64,000 nt of DNA from Chiridota heheva (taxonomy: Eukaryota > Echinodermata > Holothuroidea > Apodida > Chiridotidae). The stretch covers positions 107,501-171,500 of the forward strand of contig JAIGNY010004480.1 in NCBI GenBank assembly GCA_020152595.1. Reading direction: 5' to 3'. Shown one piece after another: positions 32,776-44,490 of the stretch (positions are counted from its first letter, which is position 1; each line of letters starts with the position of its first letter). The position numbers were made by a program, and so were the translations under genes. Under the pieces are notes generated by a model. That model searched no databases and was not told the DNA's origin. It saw only the letters and a program-made list of their open reading frames with translations.

Positions 32776-33045
32776 AATCCAAATCCAATCATCAGTTCTT
32801 GAGATATCTTGATGGCAGACAAACAGAGGCAAAAACATGTCTCCACCTCCTATTTGCACCCTTCCCCTGTTCCAATATGTTTTAAATTGTTAGCACTTCT
32901 TCCTAAAGCAGTAACAAAACCACACACCAAATTTAATCTAAATCCAATTATCACTTCTCGAGATATCTTGATGACATACAAACAGACAGACAAAGAGAGG
33001 CAAAAGCATTACCTCCGTCCAACTTTAATGGCGGCGATATTTATA
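32773..33045 (+). repeat. Two-copy tandem repeat of about 160 bp
   Basis: TTTAATCCAAATCCAATCAT followed by CTTGAGATATCTTGATGGCA, and ACAAACAGAGGCAAAAACAT, recur about 160 bases later as TTTAATCTAAATCCAATTAT, CTCGAGATATCTTGATGACA and GAGAGGCAAAAGCATTACCT. A related GAGATATC word precedes the (CA)n tract at 7160. Confidence 0.65.
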
Positions 33046-33489
33046 TATATAACTAGAATATTGGCACTCTGTGAAGTGCATACCTCCACCCGGTTGCATT
33101 TCCAACATAACTAGAATAATTTTAGAGTTCATTTGATCCCATACCCAATATAATCTACCTCAGAAATCCTAGGCCCACTAAGGTTTATCCCCAAGTTTTG
33201 ATCTGTAATGAACATTTGCAATCTGAACAATTAAAGATTATCTTCTAACTAAATTCCTTTCAAGGCCATACCATTGTTTTCAATTTATTCAAGTGAAGCA
33301 TCATTGTTTAAGCTCTATTCAGCCAGGATTCACTTTCCATCATTTTCCATTCATGGCAGAAACCAATTGTTTCATTTTCATTGATTTCAGAGACCACTTG
33401 ATGTATATAGGCGGCCGTTTGGGCCAAAATTAAAAAGGAAAACAAAAAGAGTAAGAAACATAAATATAAGAATGAAATGAACAAAAAAG

Positions 33490-33985
33490 AAACCAATAAA
33501 AAAAGGTATGTTATAAGAAAATATTAATTGAATATAAAATAGATTAAAAAATTCAATACAAAATAAATAAATACGAAAGATGATAAGAAAAATATAAACT
33601 AAAAAGGAAACAAATTAAAAAAACAATTATGAAAAATTTAAGTATATAGTAATAAGAAAACGACAAATTAGATGAAATAAAAAGAAAACAAATCCAAGTA
33701 ATATACAAACTGAAAATATATCTCCAAATATTACTACTTATATGTAAACATTGATATATCTAATAAAAGTGCTTCTATAATCAGTTTATCTTTAAATTTG
33801 TCTTTAAATCTTTATCTCTAAATCAATATATCTTTAAATCAATGTATCTTTAAATCAATTTATTTATAAACAGAAATGTAAGTATAGTCTCAGCCTTTTA
33901 TATATACAAACAGAATTATAAGTACAAACAAATCTATGCGTACAAAAAGATATATACGTACACAAAGATATATATGTAAAAAAAA
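33490..33985. repeat. AT-rich low-complexity tract with TCTTTAAATC and TACAAA repeats
   Basis: Strongly A-biased text (33490-33720), then repeated TATCTTTAAATCAA words at 33788-33860, then GTACAAACA/AAAGATATATA words at 33895-33980 on a period of about 19. No coding. Confidence 0.6.
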
Positions 33986-35560
33986 AATAGGGGGGAAAAA
34001 GGATATATATGCGCAGCATTTTGCGCACCACAATGCAATGTAACATGTGTTGCCTACACTTGCAACCTGTTACCGATTATACTTGGCAACAGTTTCACTG
34101 CGCATCACAGATATTATATATGCATATCGGTTTCGTTAACGTACTGTTAGCCGGGGCACTCCCATCTAATGCTTCCGACAAAAGTTCAGTTGCCTCTACA
34201 AATATCGGGTTGGAATTTGTTTCTGTATCCTTTTTTTTTTACATGAGGTTCTTAAATACCCAGACCAAGCGTGTCACGCTCAATTGGGACATATTTTTTG
34301 TCAAATAGGCTCACAGCAGTGATCTTGGTGTCATTTTAAAGAATTTTAATAGTTCTTTTAGAAAATATAAGTTTTTGATGAAAGTTGTGTTGAAGAATTT
34401 TGCAAAAAATTGGAATAAAAGAGAGAGAATTAAAAAAAAGCACAAAATTTAACTGAAGAAAAAACATTTTCTCTTCAGAAGCTTCCTTGCCATACTTCCA
34501 GACCTACCTTTTGCTTTAAAAGCCGTGAACAACTGCCAAAGACATCAAAGTATCCAATTCTGGTCGAATTTTGACCGCCCATACCATCAATATCTTTTTT
34601 GGCAAAATATGTCCTAAATTTGATGATTTTTAGCCTTTTTGAGACCAAAATTTGGAGAAAAAAAACGGTAAGTTCTGATCGCAATACACCTCCCGTACGC
34701 GAAATGTATCGTATATCGTTAGAAAAGCCAAGCATATTAATGAGTGGGTGGGGCTTAGCGCAAAAATCTTAAACTTTTTCAATCTTTACAAGTGCATGCC
34801 AGTTTTGCTTCTTATGTGGCATGCTTATGTCGTAAGATAGTGTGCACATGCTTATTAATTGATTTGATTAATTTTGAAATTAAAAACAAAATATATTTTG
34901 ACTCCACCCACAATGTGTAAATTTCTATTTAATTAATATATTTTATACTGTTGTGAATTACTGCCCTTTCATAAACCTAAGTTCCGATGTTTATTGTTTG
35001 TAATAGCATTATTGTTCTCCCAGGACAAAGACTAGATTAATTATTACTGAGATGGTGGCAAGCAGTGTGTTCCTTCTCAATTGCAAAGGATGTTTTTACG
35101 GGTTGTTCATCATTATAGTGTAACTTTGTTAATCATCTTAAAAATTAGCTTAAAAAAAAAAAAACTTTGATCTAGTGGTCATATCATGGACATTACCAAG
35201 TTAGATGTCCCTGGTTTAATTCCTGGCGGGTCCTCATCCATCAGTTCTTCACAGGTGGATTATCTCTATATAACCTTAGCTGTTGAAGAGGATGTAAAAT
35301 ACCCAATATATCTATGTACAATTTAAAACTGAATGTAAAACTTGTCAGTTTAAAACACATGTATTTATAGTGTATTAGCAACTACCAATCAAAGATTCAT
35401 CCCACAACTAGGAAAGGGGGAAATTGACATCAAAGACTTATTCGCACAATTAACTGGGGCTTAATGTTGCTATTGCTTTAAAACAGGACCTGTAAACCTC
35501 TGCAGATTAGTTGATAAAAACAAGTATTCTTCTAATTTTAATTACTTAATGCGAACAGTG
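33986..35560. other. No gene or repeat recognised
   Basis: Only short open frames on both strands. Nothing supported. Confidence 0.35.
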
Positions 35561-35734
35561 GTTGAGACCCCTTGGGGGGAGGGGGGGGGGAATCCACTGG
35601 GAGCACGTAAGGCTTTATGTAGGTCTCTTTTGCTCAGTGGTACAACGGAAACAGTATGTGATACACAGATGCATTTTCCCGACTGTTGTCTGTGCCCCCA
35701 CGCTGTGCCCCCTGCACACACACACATTGGAATT

Positions 35735-36065
35735 TATCTCTAACTTGGAATTAAGCCCACACGGCTTGGAATGAAGCCCCCGCAAAGCTTGCAATGGAGC
35801 CCCGCACAGCTTGGATGCAAGTCCACACACAGCTTGGAATTAAGCTTTCTCTAAACAGCTTGAAATGAAGACCCCACAGCTTTAAATGTATGCCCCCTCA
35901 CAGCTTGAGCTTGGAATTGAGCACCTTCCCCCCCCCCTCCCCCCACCATCACAGCTTGGAATTAAGCCCCACGCAACTTGGAAATGAGCCCCACACAACT
36001 TAGAAATAAGCCCCCACACAACTTGGAATTAAGCCCCCGCACCGAGTTTGGAATTAAACCCCGTC
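35735..36065. repeat. Degenerate minisatellite, AGCTTGGAATTAAGCCCCAC units
   Basis: About 14 imperfect units of 22-25 bases with the core CTTGGAATTAAGCCCC, interrupted by a C-rich run at 35928-35944. A G-rich tract with a related context precedes it (35573-35590). Confidence 0.8.
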
Positions 36066-36290
36066 AATTGCACCCCGTGACGGCACTTTCTCCTGCTAAA
36101 CTCAAAATTTCTTTAAAATGAAAACGCTATGAACATAACACTTTACACATGCACGAAATCATCCCAGAAAATCCCGCCTTTGACAATTTCGTTTATATTT
36201 CATTCTTCAAATACATGCACAACTTCGTGATGCTTTGGCAGCAAAGCGTAACAGTGTTAAAAAAACATTTCTCTCATTGCATCTGGCCGT

Positions 36291-36915
36291 CGTGCGTAAC
36301 CAGGAAACTGAATGCTTAAGGCGTGGAAAACAAAGGAAAGTTGAATAAGTCAAAATTCAATGAATCGCCCGAAGTAAAGAGATTGTCATCTGTTCATTGC
36401 AGCTCCAATCTTTTTCCATTGCATGCAACACGGTCTTATCTGAAATGCAAATTATCATACGTGGCAGCTTGGAAGTATAAAATATGGGCGTGGGGAATCG
36501 GACAGGTATAGGAAGGGTGATCTTCCAGGCTCCCATGGGTGGAGAAGGGGGGACCTAAAATTTTACGGTTTACAAGCGGAAATTTGCACTGGTACGCTGC
36601 TAATCGGGAAAACTAATTTGGGGAAATTTCCTTTATAGTTCATTTCATAGTTCATAGTTCCTTCATTTCCGGGAAGCTTTCTACAATTTTCGAAATTTTT
36701 TATCCGCAATTCTTTTTCGGGAAATTTTATTCATTTTCGGTAAATTTCTTCAATTTTCAGGAAATTGTCTTTGTTTTCGGGAAATGTTGCCAAATTATAC
36801 GAAAGTTTTAAACCAAATTTTTGTCTCATCAAGTGCCGTGCGTAACCAGGAAACTGAATGCTAAAAGCGTGGAAAATAAAAGGAAAGCTGCATGAATAGG
36901 TAAAAATTCATTCCG
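36291..36915. repeat. Direct repeats 546 bp apart flanking a quasi-periodic A/T block
   Basis: CGTGCGTAACCAGGAAACTG at 36291 recurs at 36837. Both are followed by AATGCT..A..GCGTGGAAAA and AAAGGAAAG. Between them (36600-36800) lies a tandem of TTCAATTTTCGGGAAATTT-like words. The arrangement suggests an element with long direct ends or a local duplication around an insertion. Confidence 0.7.
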
Positions 36916-37159
36916 TTTAGTCTGTCAGTATAGTACTATTTTTCACCATAAATTTAGCAGTTGAGGGGTATTTTTGCTTTCAACATTCACATACATTTGT
37001 TGAAGGTTAATGATCTTGTAAAGTTTGGCACGCAAAATATGCTAAAGGTCACGGTAGTGACGATAGATTCCCTTAGATTCCCGATGATAATACAATTGTT
37101 TACAGAAAATTCAAAACCATATCCCCTCCAACATTTCAATTTCAATAAGATTTGTCTAA

Positions 37160-39395
37160 AAGCTTTGCTTGAATGTCTGAAATTGAGGATGCTGAAAAGG
37201 CGGCCTGCATGTATGACTTATGTATAAGACAAGTAATCGACAATCATGCACGCGCACCTGAACATATAAAAACATTGGTAACTCGTCCAAAAATACCCTG
37301 GTACAATGATCAGATCAAGGATCTTAAAAGAGAGAAACGCAAAGCGGAAAAGATTTGGCGCTATTTAAAATCTAATCTTAGCTGGATTACTTACAAAGAA
37401 AAGCGTGACATCTACACAACCGAGTTGAATAATGCCAGACAGTCAATATTACTCTAGTGCTATTGCTGAAACAAATGGTGATCAAAAGAAACTTTTTAGA
37501 ATCATGGATACTCTGCTTGATCGAAAGCCCATCACCCCACTACCTCCTCACAATGATGCTTCTCATCTTGCCTCAGAATTTGGCGAGTTCTTTGTTGCAA
37601 AAATTGCCAAGATTAGACATGAGCTGGATAGAGAGGTTGTGACCACACCCTTTGAGTTCTGGAGAAATGTTCCCTTATGGACTTCATTTCAGCTCTTGAC
37701 AGAGGAGGATGTACAAAATCTGATACTAAAAGCAAAATCTACTCAGTTCATCCTCGACCCACGACCCACTTGGTTATTAAAGGAGAATATCAATGTTTTG
37801 CTTCCAACTCTTACTAAACTGGTTAATCTTTCTTTGCAGCAAGGGAAATTCCTTAAGCAATGGAAAGAAAAAAAAAGGGGCTTGATGTAACATATGATAA
37901 CTATCGACCAGTATAAGCAATCTTAGTTTCTTGTCTGAAATAGTTGAGCGTGCTGTTGTTAAACAAATGATTAAGCATAGTCAGCAGCATGACTTATTAC
38001 CTTCCTGTCAATCAGGGTATAGCCCATTCCATAGCACAGAAACTGCTTTAGCTAAAATTCAGTCAGACATACTGCTGCAACTAGACAAACAAAAATGTAT
38101 TATTCTTGAGTACTCCTTGACCTAAGTGCGGCATTCGACACAATTGATCATGGTATGCTTCTCAAAACCTTTAAATAAGCGTTTTGGCATTGATAAAACC
38201 ATCTTAGATTGGTTTGAATCCTATTTAGTTTAAAGGAAATAAACAATCCTTATCAGCGATGCCGAATCAAGGGCATTTGATGTAGAATTTGGTGTGCCTT
38301 AGAACTCTTGTTGTGGACCACCTTCCCCCCACCCCCACCCCCCCCACCTCTTATGCACATGCTTCTTCTATGTTTGATGCTTTGATAGCCGTTTCTCCCA
38401 GTATTCATGGTTATGCTGAATGGCTGATGACCACAGCTTATACATGTTGTTTAATGCTAATGATCCATCAAATGTGATCTCAGTCATAGCTGAAATTGAA
38501 GGTTGTTTGAAAATAGTGAAAGATTAGATGATTTACAACAAAAAAAAAATGAACGATATGAAAAGTGAAGTCATTATTTTTGGATCCAATTACCAACTAA
38601 CAAAACTAAATATTGGCAGTATTGCTATTGGTAACGATAGTGTCAAATTATCTTCCACTGTCAAATATTTGGGCGCTTGGTTAGATCAAGGTATGACAAT
38701 GGCTGACCATGTCAATCATAAATGCAAAACTGCATTTTACCATTTATTTAACATCAGAAGGTGCATGGAGTTTCTGGACAGAAGCTCTGCAATTTCACTT
38801 GTAAATGCACTTGTGCATAGCTGCATAGATTATTGCAATGTCCTCCTTGCAGGTGTGCCAAGTGTTACATTAAAAAAGTTGTTGTGTGTTCAGAATTATG
38901 CTGTAAGGCTCTTCACAAGAAGCAACCGTTTCACTCCATCACTTTATTGACTGCAAAATCTTCATTGGCTACCTGTCTCATATAGAATTATATTCAAATT
39001 TTTAATACTCATTTTTAAATCCCTTCATAACATGGCCCCGTTATATCTGACCGAAATGTTTCATTATAAACAAACTTGTTACAGCCTTCGCTCTCAAAAC
39101 CACCTCATCCTTTATATTACCAAAAGTTAACTGACATATGGCGATCGCTCTCTGCAAATATTTGGCCCAAAACTTTAGAATGACTTACCTCTTTCAATCA
39201 AATCTGCAAGACTCACTTATTTAATTGTGCTTTCAAGTCCTCTTCATAATTTCTTGTTCTTTGTTTTCTTTATATTTCATGCTTATCTTATTTACACATT
39301 TGTATTTATTTTCTTTATATACATATTTTGTTAGGCGCATTAGAATAAGTTAGTTAGATAATGCGCCATATAAGTGTAATAAACTTAAACTTAAA
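37160..39395 (+). mobile_element. CR1/L2-type non-LTR retrotransposon, 5'-truncated and decayed
   Basis: The endonuclease-RT linker is at 37173-37890 (NHARAPEHIKTLVTRPKIPW, WYNDQIKDLKREKRKAEKIW). The RT fingers follow at about 38010 (CQSGYSPFHSTETALAKIQ). The palm is at about 38113-38450, with LSAAFDTIDH, then FGVP, and the catalytic site degraded from YADD to YAEWL near 38412. The thumb and C-terminus are at 38528-39240 (YLGAWLDQGMTMADHVNHKC, SLHWLPVSYRIIFKF-like, YGDR, NDLPLSIKSARLTYL). It ends with AGTGTAATAAACTTAAACTT at 39374-39395. Frames shift near 37440, 37880 and 38110, and a C-rich run at 38325-38347 interrupts the palm. The endonuclease domain is missing. Confidence 0.88.
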
Positions 39396-39970
39396 TACTC
39401 ATAGGCGGATTTGAGGGGAAAGGGGGAAACTTGCCTCTCCACTTTCTTTCCGTTCCTAATTTGTACACTTTATATGGTAATGTTTTTCATCTTAGCATGA
39501 TTTTCTTCCCACTTTTAACTTCCCCCCCCCCCCTCCTATCCTTCCTTCACTTTCGGTAGGCAAATCCCGCCCATGACTATACTATTGATTATTAACAGAT
39601 TGTTCACCCCGAAATGACTGGAAAATTAAACCAATTCATTTCCTCTTTGCTAAACATTTTAGTTTTCGATGTCGGATCCATGGTGAACGCCAGAGCAATC
39701 ATGCCAATATTATGCCACGACATCTACGGCATTGTTACTTGCAGCCGCCCTCACTCAATATTTATTAAATAGTGTACACGCTGTGTCACGCTTAAACCAT
39801 TCCCAAAATAAACTCCGTATGTACATACATACGTACAGTATATGTTTATTTGTACACTGTATGTATGGAGTGTCAGGGCAGTGATGCGTGAATTTTTGGG
39901 GCCTTGAGATTTTCGATTTTCCAATTTGTGGAAAATCAGAACATCGCTGATGTAAGGGTGCGAAACTTTC

Positions 39971-40722
39971 ATGCCCTGGCGCCGGAGTCTCCCTTCGCCC
40001 TGGCGCAGATTGACATTTGGCGCCGGAAGTCTCCCCAGCCCTGGCGCCGGAGTCTCCCCTGGTATGAGTCTCTCCTGGCACCGGAGTCTCCCCGCCCAGG
40101 CGCCGGAGTCTCTCCCTGGCACCGAAGACTCTCCCTGTCAAAAGTCTCCTGGCGCCGGAGTCCCCAGAGTCCCTGGCGCCGGAGTCCCTCCCCGCCCTAG
40201 GCTGGCGCCGGAGTCTCGGGCCCCTGGCGCCGGAGTCTCCCCCCGCCCTGGCGCCGGAGTCTCCCCCGCCCTGGCGCCGAAGTTTCCCCCCGCCCTGGCG
40301 CCGGAGTCTCCCCGCCCTGGCGCCGGAGTCTCCCTTCGCCCTGGCGCCGTAGTCTTCCCCGCCCTGGCGCCGGAGTCTTCCCCGCCCTGGCGCCGGAGTC
40401 TCCCCCCGTCCTGGCGCCGGAGTCTCCCCCGCCCTGGCGCCGAGTCCCCGCCCTGGCGCCGGAGTCTCCCCCGCCCTGGCACCGGAGTCTCCCCCGCTCT
40501 GGCGCCGGAGCCTCCCCGTCCTGGCGCCAGAGTCTACCCCGCCCTGGCGCCAAAGTCTACCCCGCCCTGGCGCCGGAGTCCCCCTTCCCTGGCGCCGGAG
40601 TCTTCCCCCGCCTTGGCACCGGAGTCTCCCCCTGGCGCGGTAGTCTCCCCCGCCCTGGCGCCGGATCCCCCTCCCTGCTCTGGCGCCGGAGTCTCCCCCC
40701 GTCCTGGCGCCGGGTCTCCCAA
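39971..40722 (+). repeat. GC-rich 23-bp minisatellite (CTGGCGCCGGAGTCTCCCC units)
   Basis: About 32 copies of a unit of mostly 23 bases, core CTGGCGCCGGAGTCTCCCC, with linkers such as CGCC. Each unit contains the palindrome GGCGCC and CpGs that are largely intact, in an otherwise AT-rich region. Open frames of up to 255 codons across it come from the triplet-compatible super-repeat (69 bases) and lack stops simply because of base composition. Confidence 0.96.
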
Positions 40723-40819
40723 TGTTAGGCAGATGTAACTGCTTTTAAAGTTTTAGTCTGCCAGTAGAGAAAATAGTCCAATGTTGGGCCCATTGTCTTT
40801 AGAGTAAATCAGCAATAGA

Positions 40820-41000
40820 TTATAAGCGCGCAAAGCGATAACATTTCACAACATTGATCTCTTTCAAGGCGATGTTTGTATTACTTTTTTCAACAATTCA
40901 ATAAAAAGATCAGAAAAAAATCTAAAAGGAACGTTTTTCAATGTTTGGAAAGGTACATTCCATCTCTGATAAAGGCCACTTTCTCTCTTGAAAAAAGGTA
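40820..41000 (+). repeat. Dispersed repeat R1, copy 2
   Basis: Same block order as 9905-10160: GCGCGCAAAGCGATAACAT, TTTGTATTACTTTTTTCAAC, AAAAAGATCAGAAAAAAATC, GTACATTCCATCTCTGATAA and TCTTGAAAAAAGGTAC. Confidence 0.65.
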
Positions 41001-41021
41001 CCTCTTGGGCTTTTGACATAG

Positions 41022-41098
41022 TGTGTGTGTGGGGGGTGGGGAGGGGGAGGGGGGGGGAACGGGAGGGGGGAGGGGGAGGGGGGGGGCAGGGGGGGCGT
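41022..41098 (+). repeat. G-run tract with quadruplex potential
   Basis: GTGTGTGTG followed by about 65 bases almost purely G, with single A, T or C interruptions. At least eight runs of three or more G lie on the + strand, so it is capable in principle of forming a G-quadruplex. Confidence 0.85.
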
Positions 41099-41483
41099 GC
41101 CATCAGTTCCGCCGATTATGGTCTAAGGGATGATAGCTATCTATCGTTGAAGGCCTTAAAATGTATTATCAGGTACCATGGACAAGACTTCGTTAAGCGT
41201 TTAATGTTGATGTCATTTCCATACAGTTGCTGGCAGACTGGTGACAGAATAGTGCACCTTCCTTGGCTGCTGTAATAATCTGATGGTATCGTTTAAAGGT
41301 CTTTGGTTGACTGGTTGAAGTGTCAATCCAACTCAGCAAAAAGTAGATTTCATGCATGGAAGTAAAGTTGCTGCCTGAGATATTCTTCCACAGCCTAACA
41401 TACTTGAACTTGAATTTATGGGTCAATTAGATAGTTAGATATATGGTTTTCTGGTGTCGCACGGTATGATTGTCGGTCTACAG

Positions 41484-42034
<551 letters not shown>

Positions 42035-42117
42035 TGTGTCTATTAGTGAAGTTCAAAGTTGTTGGGAGGTGGGGAACAAATACCCACTTCTGATATGTCG
42101 GCTCCATAGCCCCCGCT

Positions 42118-42872
42118 TCAGGCGCTAAGCCTCCCTCTGACGGGAGTCTCCCCCTTACGAGAGCCTTCCCCTGACGGGAGCCTCCCACTGACGGCAGCCT
42201 TCCCCTGACGACAGCCTCTCTTTGACGGGAGCCTCCCCCTGACGGGAGCCTCCCCCTGACGGGAGCCTCCCCCTAACGGGAGCCTCCCCCTGACGGGAGC
42301 CTCCCCCTGACGGGAGCCTCCCCCTGACGGGAGTCTCTCCCTGACAGGAGTTTCCCCCGGACGGGAGTCTTCCCCTGACGGGAGTCTCCCCCTGGCGGGA
42401 GTCTTCCCCTGACGGGAGTCTCTCCCTGACGGGAATCTCCCCCTAATGGGAGCCTCCCCCTGACGGGAGTCTTCCCCTGACGGGAGTCTCCTCCTGACGG
42501 AAGTCTCTACCTGACGGGAGTCTCCCCCTGACTGGAGTCTTCCCCTGACGCGAGTCTCCTCCTGACGGGAGTCTTCCCCTGACGGGAGTCTCCCCCTGAC
42601 GGAAGTCTCACCCTGACGGGAGTCCCACTGATGGGAGTCTTCCCCTGACGGGAGTCTCCCCCTGACGAGAGTCTTCCCCTGACGGGAGTCTCCCCCTGAC
42701 CGAAGTCTTTTCCTGAAAGTAGTCTCCCCTGACGGGAGTCTTTCCCTGGTGGGAGTCTTCCCCTGACAGAAGTCTCCCCCTTATGGGAGTCTCCCCTGAC
42801 GGGAGTCTTCTCCTGACGGGAGTCTTCTCCTGACGGGAGTATCCTCCTGACGGGAGTCTCTCCCTGTGATTT
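42118..42872 (+). repeat. 17-bp minisatellite (CTGACGGGAGTCTCCCC units)
   Basis: About 44 units, mostly 17 bases, core CTGACGGGAGTCTCCCC. GAGCCTCCCCC forms predominate at the left and GAGTCTTCCCC forms are common in the middle. The core GGAGTCTCCCC is shared, in the same orientation, with the 23-bp array at 39971-40722. The - strand open frame of 128 codons is a by-product. Confidence 0.95.
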
Positions 42873-43370
42873 TCTTAATGAAACGTAGTCCATTGGGCAG
42901 TACGACCAACGTCTTTGGCGGAAAGATTAGAGACAAATCGCTCACTCATTTTCAAAACAGAGATGATCCTCCCCCCTCCCCCTCCCTTCCAATTATTTGA
43001 AGATTTATCAATTCAACTATACCAACCTGGAAGGAAACATGTAACTGAAGAAATCCTCTCCGTGGGCAGCTAATTTTCCCCTTCCCCCACTTATCTCCAT
43101 GCAGCACCGACCACCCATTTTTATTAATATAGGGTGATAATCACAGTGCCTGAGTAAGTTTCTTTAATGTAAAAATCAGGTTTACTTCTTTGGAAGGAGA
43201 TAGTTTGTCAAAAGCTCCTGCTGAAAAGGGCGCTTGCCCGAAAAGTGTCTGGTGGGGGTGGGGAGGCCCGGCACGGACCTCCAGAATCCAGTTCTGCCGT
43301 CTCTGTCCCTCACTTAAGAAATTGAGATGATCTAAAAATAAAATTGCCACGCATTTAACGCATGGAAGTA

Positions 43371-43455
43371 GCCGGGAGGGAAGGGGGGAGGGAAAAGGGG
43401 GGAGGAGGGGAAGGGTGGGGGGAGGAGGGGAAGGGGGGGAGGAGGGGAAGGGGGT
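43371..43455 (+). repeat. Purine (G/A) minisatellite
   Basis: Tandem GGAGGAGGGGAAGGGGGG-like units of about 18-20 bases, all purine on the + strand. It lies about 700 bases upstream of the filamin-like start codon. Confidence 0.85.
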
Positions 43456-43798
43456 CGATAGGATTGACCTAAAAAGTAAATGGTGAAATGGTTAAAAGGT
43501 CCAACAAATATTATGAAAGGTCCAAATATTTTCCTTGGCGACTCCTCCCACCCCTCCCTTTCAATCCGAAATGCTGGTTACACTCCTCCAACGTGATGTG
43601 GGATTTTGCTTCAAATATTGATACAATATGTTGGAAATATTTAGTAAGGTATTTTATTCTTATACCCATCTTTACTCAGTTCTGAATTGTTGCCTCAGTT
43701 TTCCTTTTATGACACTATCACGTGGCAGCAGAGCTCAAAACCCTTGAACTGTTGATTGGATGTACGAGATTAAGAAAGCAAACAACAGACACCAGGGT

Positions 43799-43806
43799 TT
43801 ATATAA
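43799..43806 (+). promoter_or_regulatory. Possible TATA box of the filamin-like gene
   Basis: TATATAAA lies about 345 bases before the proposed ATG, followed after roughly 30-35 bases by GGCAGCGAGAGACTAAATTC. The position would allow a 5' UTR of about 310 bases. It is a composition-prone motif in AT-rich DNA, so support is weak. Confidence 0.25.
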
Positions 43807-44150
43807 AGCTGTTGACGCTATTGATATTACGGCAGCGAGAGACTAAATTCCATTTTGAGAACGTAGAATGAACGGTTTTACTTTGCTTGATTATTACCAT
43901 AAAATTGGATAAATCCCTCTAACGTGTTCACTACAACCACCGTTTCCACATTTCAAATTATGTTGTGACGATACCGTATTGCATCGTGTATCGCGTGGAA
44001 GCTTTTCTACCCCATAAAGACCGAATCAAGGAATTAATCTTCAATTTTCGTGAAGACGTTTAGTGAAGGTTTTTATTCGAACCATTTCGGTCACCTGTGG
44101 ATGAAAAAGAGATCATAGCAAAACGGGAATATCTTCGGAATACAATCGCC

Positions 44151-44490
44151 ATGATTACTAACGGCGGCTACGACTCGGACGACGATGATACACCGAAAAA
44201 CGTCGAAATCTTCACCGGCTGGAAGCTCATCCAAGCCAATACTTTCACAAACTGGTGCAATGAACAACTGAAACCAGTTGGAAAAACAGTTGAAAATATT
44301 CAACTGGATTTTCGAGATGGAGTACTGTTGATAGATTTAGTGAGACTTCTTTTGACGGGGGCGGGACGACCGTTGAAGAAGCAGCGTCTGAGCGTAAAAC
44401 AGAACCCAAAGATGCAGGTACAAAAGGTCGGGAATGTTTCTCAAGCTCTTCAGATGTTGGAGAGAGATAATGTAAAGTTAGTCAACATTG
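44151..44490 (+). CDS. Filamin-like exon 1 (CH1, first part)
   Basis: ATG at 44151 in context GCCATGA, the first ATG after an in-frame stop at 44064. The open frame upstream to 44097 begins only with GTG, which is not a credible animal start. 113 codons plus one base; donor GTAAGC. Confidence 0.88.

Noticed and set aside
36961-37160. Endonuclease domain of the CR1/L2-like LINE
   Set aside because: The open frame at 36961 shows no endonuclease motif; the element appears to be truncated near 37160.
39971-40738. 255-codon open frame rich in Pro/Ala/Glu
   Set aside because: It lies wholly in the 23-bp minisatellite; long frames exist on both strands because the unit lacks stop codons.
42507-42893. 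128-codon open frame on the - strand
   Set aside because: Lies in the 17-bp minisatellite; no codon structure beyond the repeat.
44097-44150. Filamin-like start at the GTG of 44097
   Set aside because: GTG is not a normal animal start codon; the first in-frame ATG, with good context, is at 44151.
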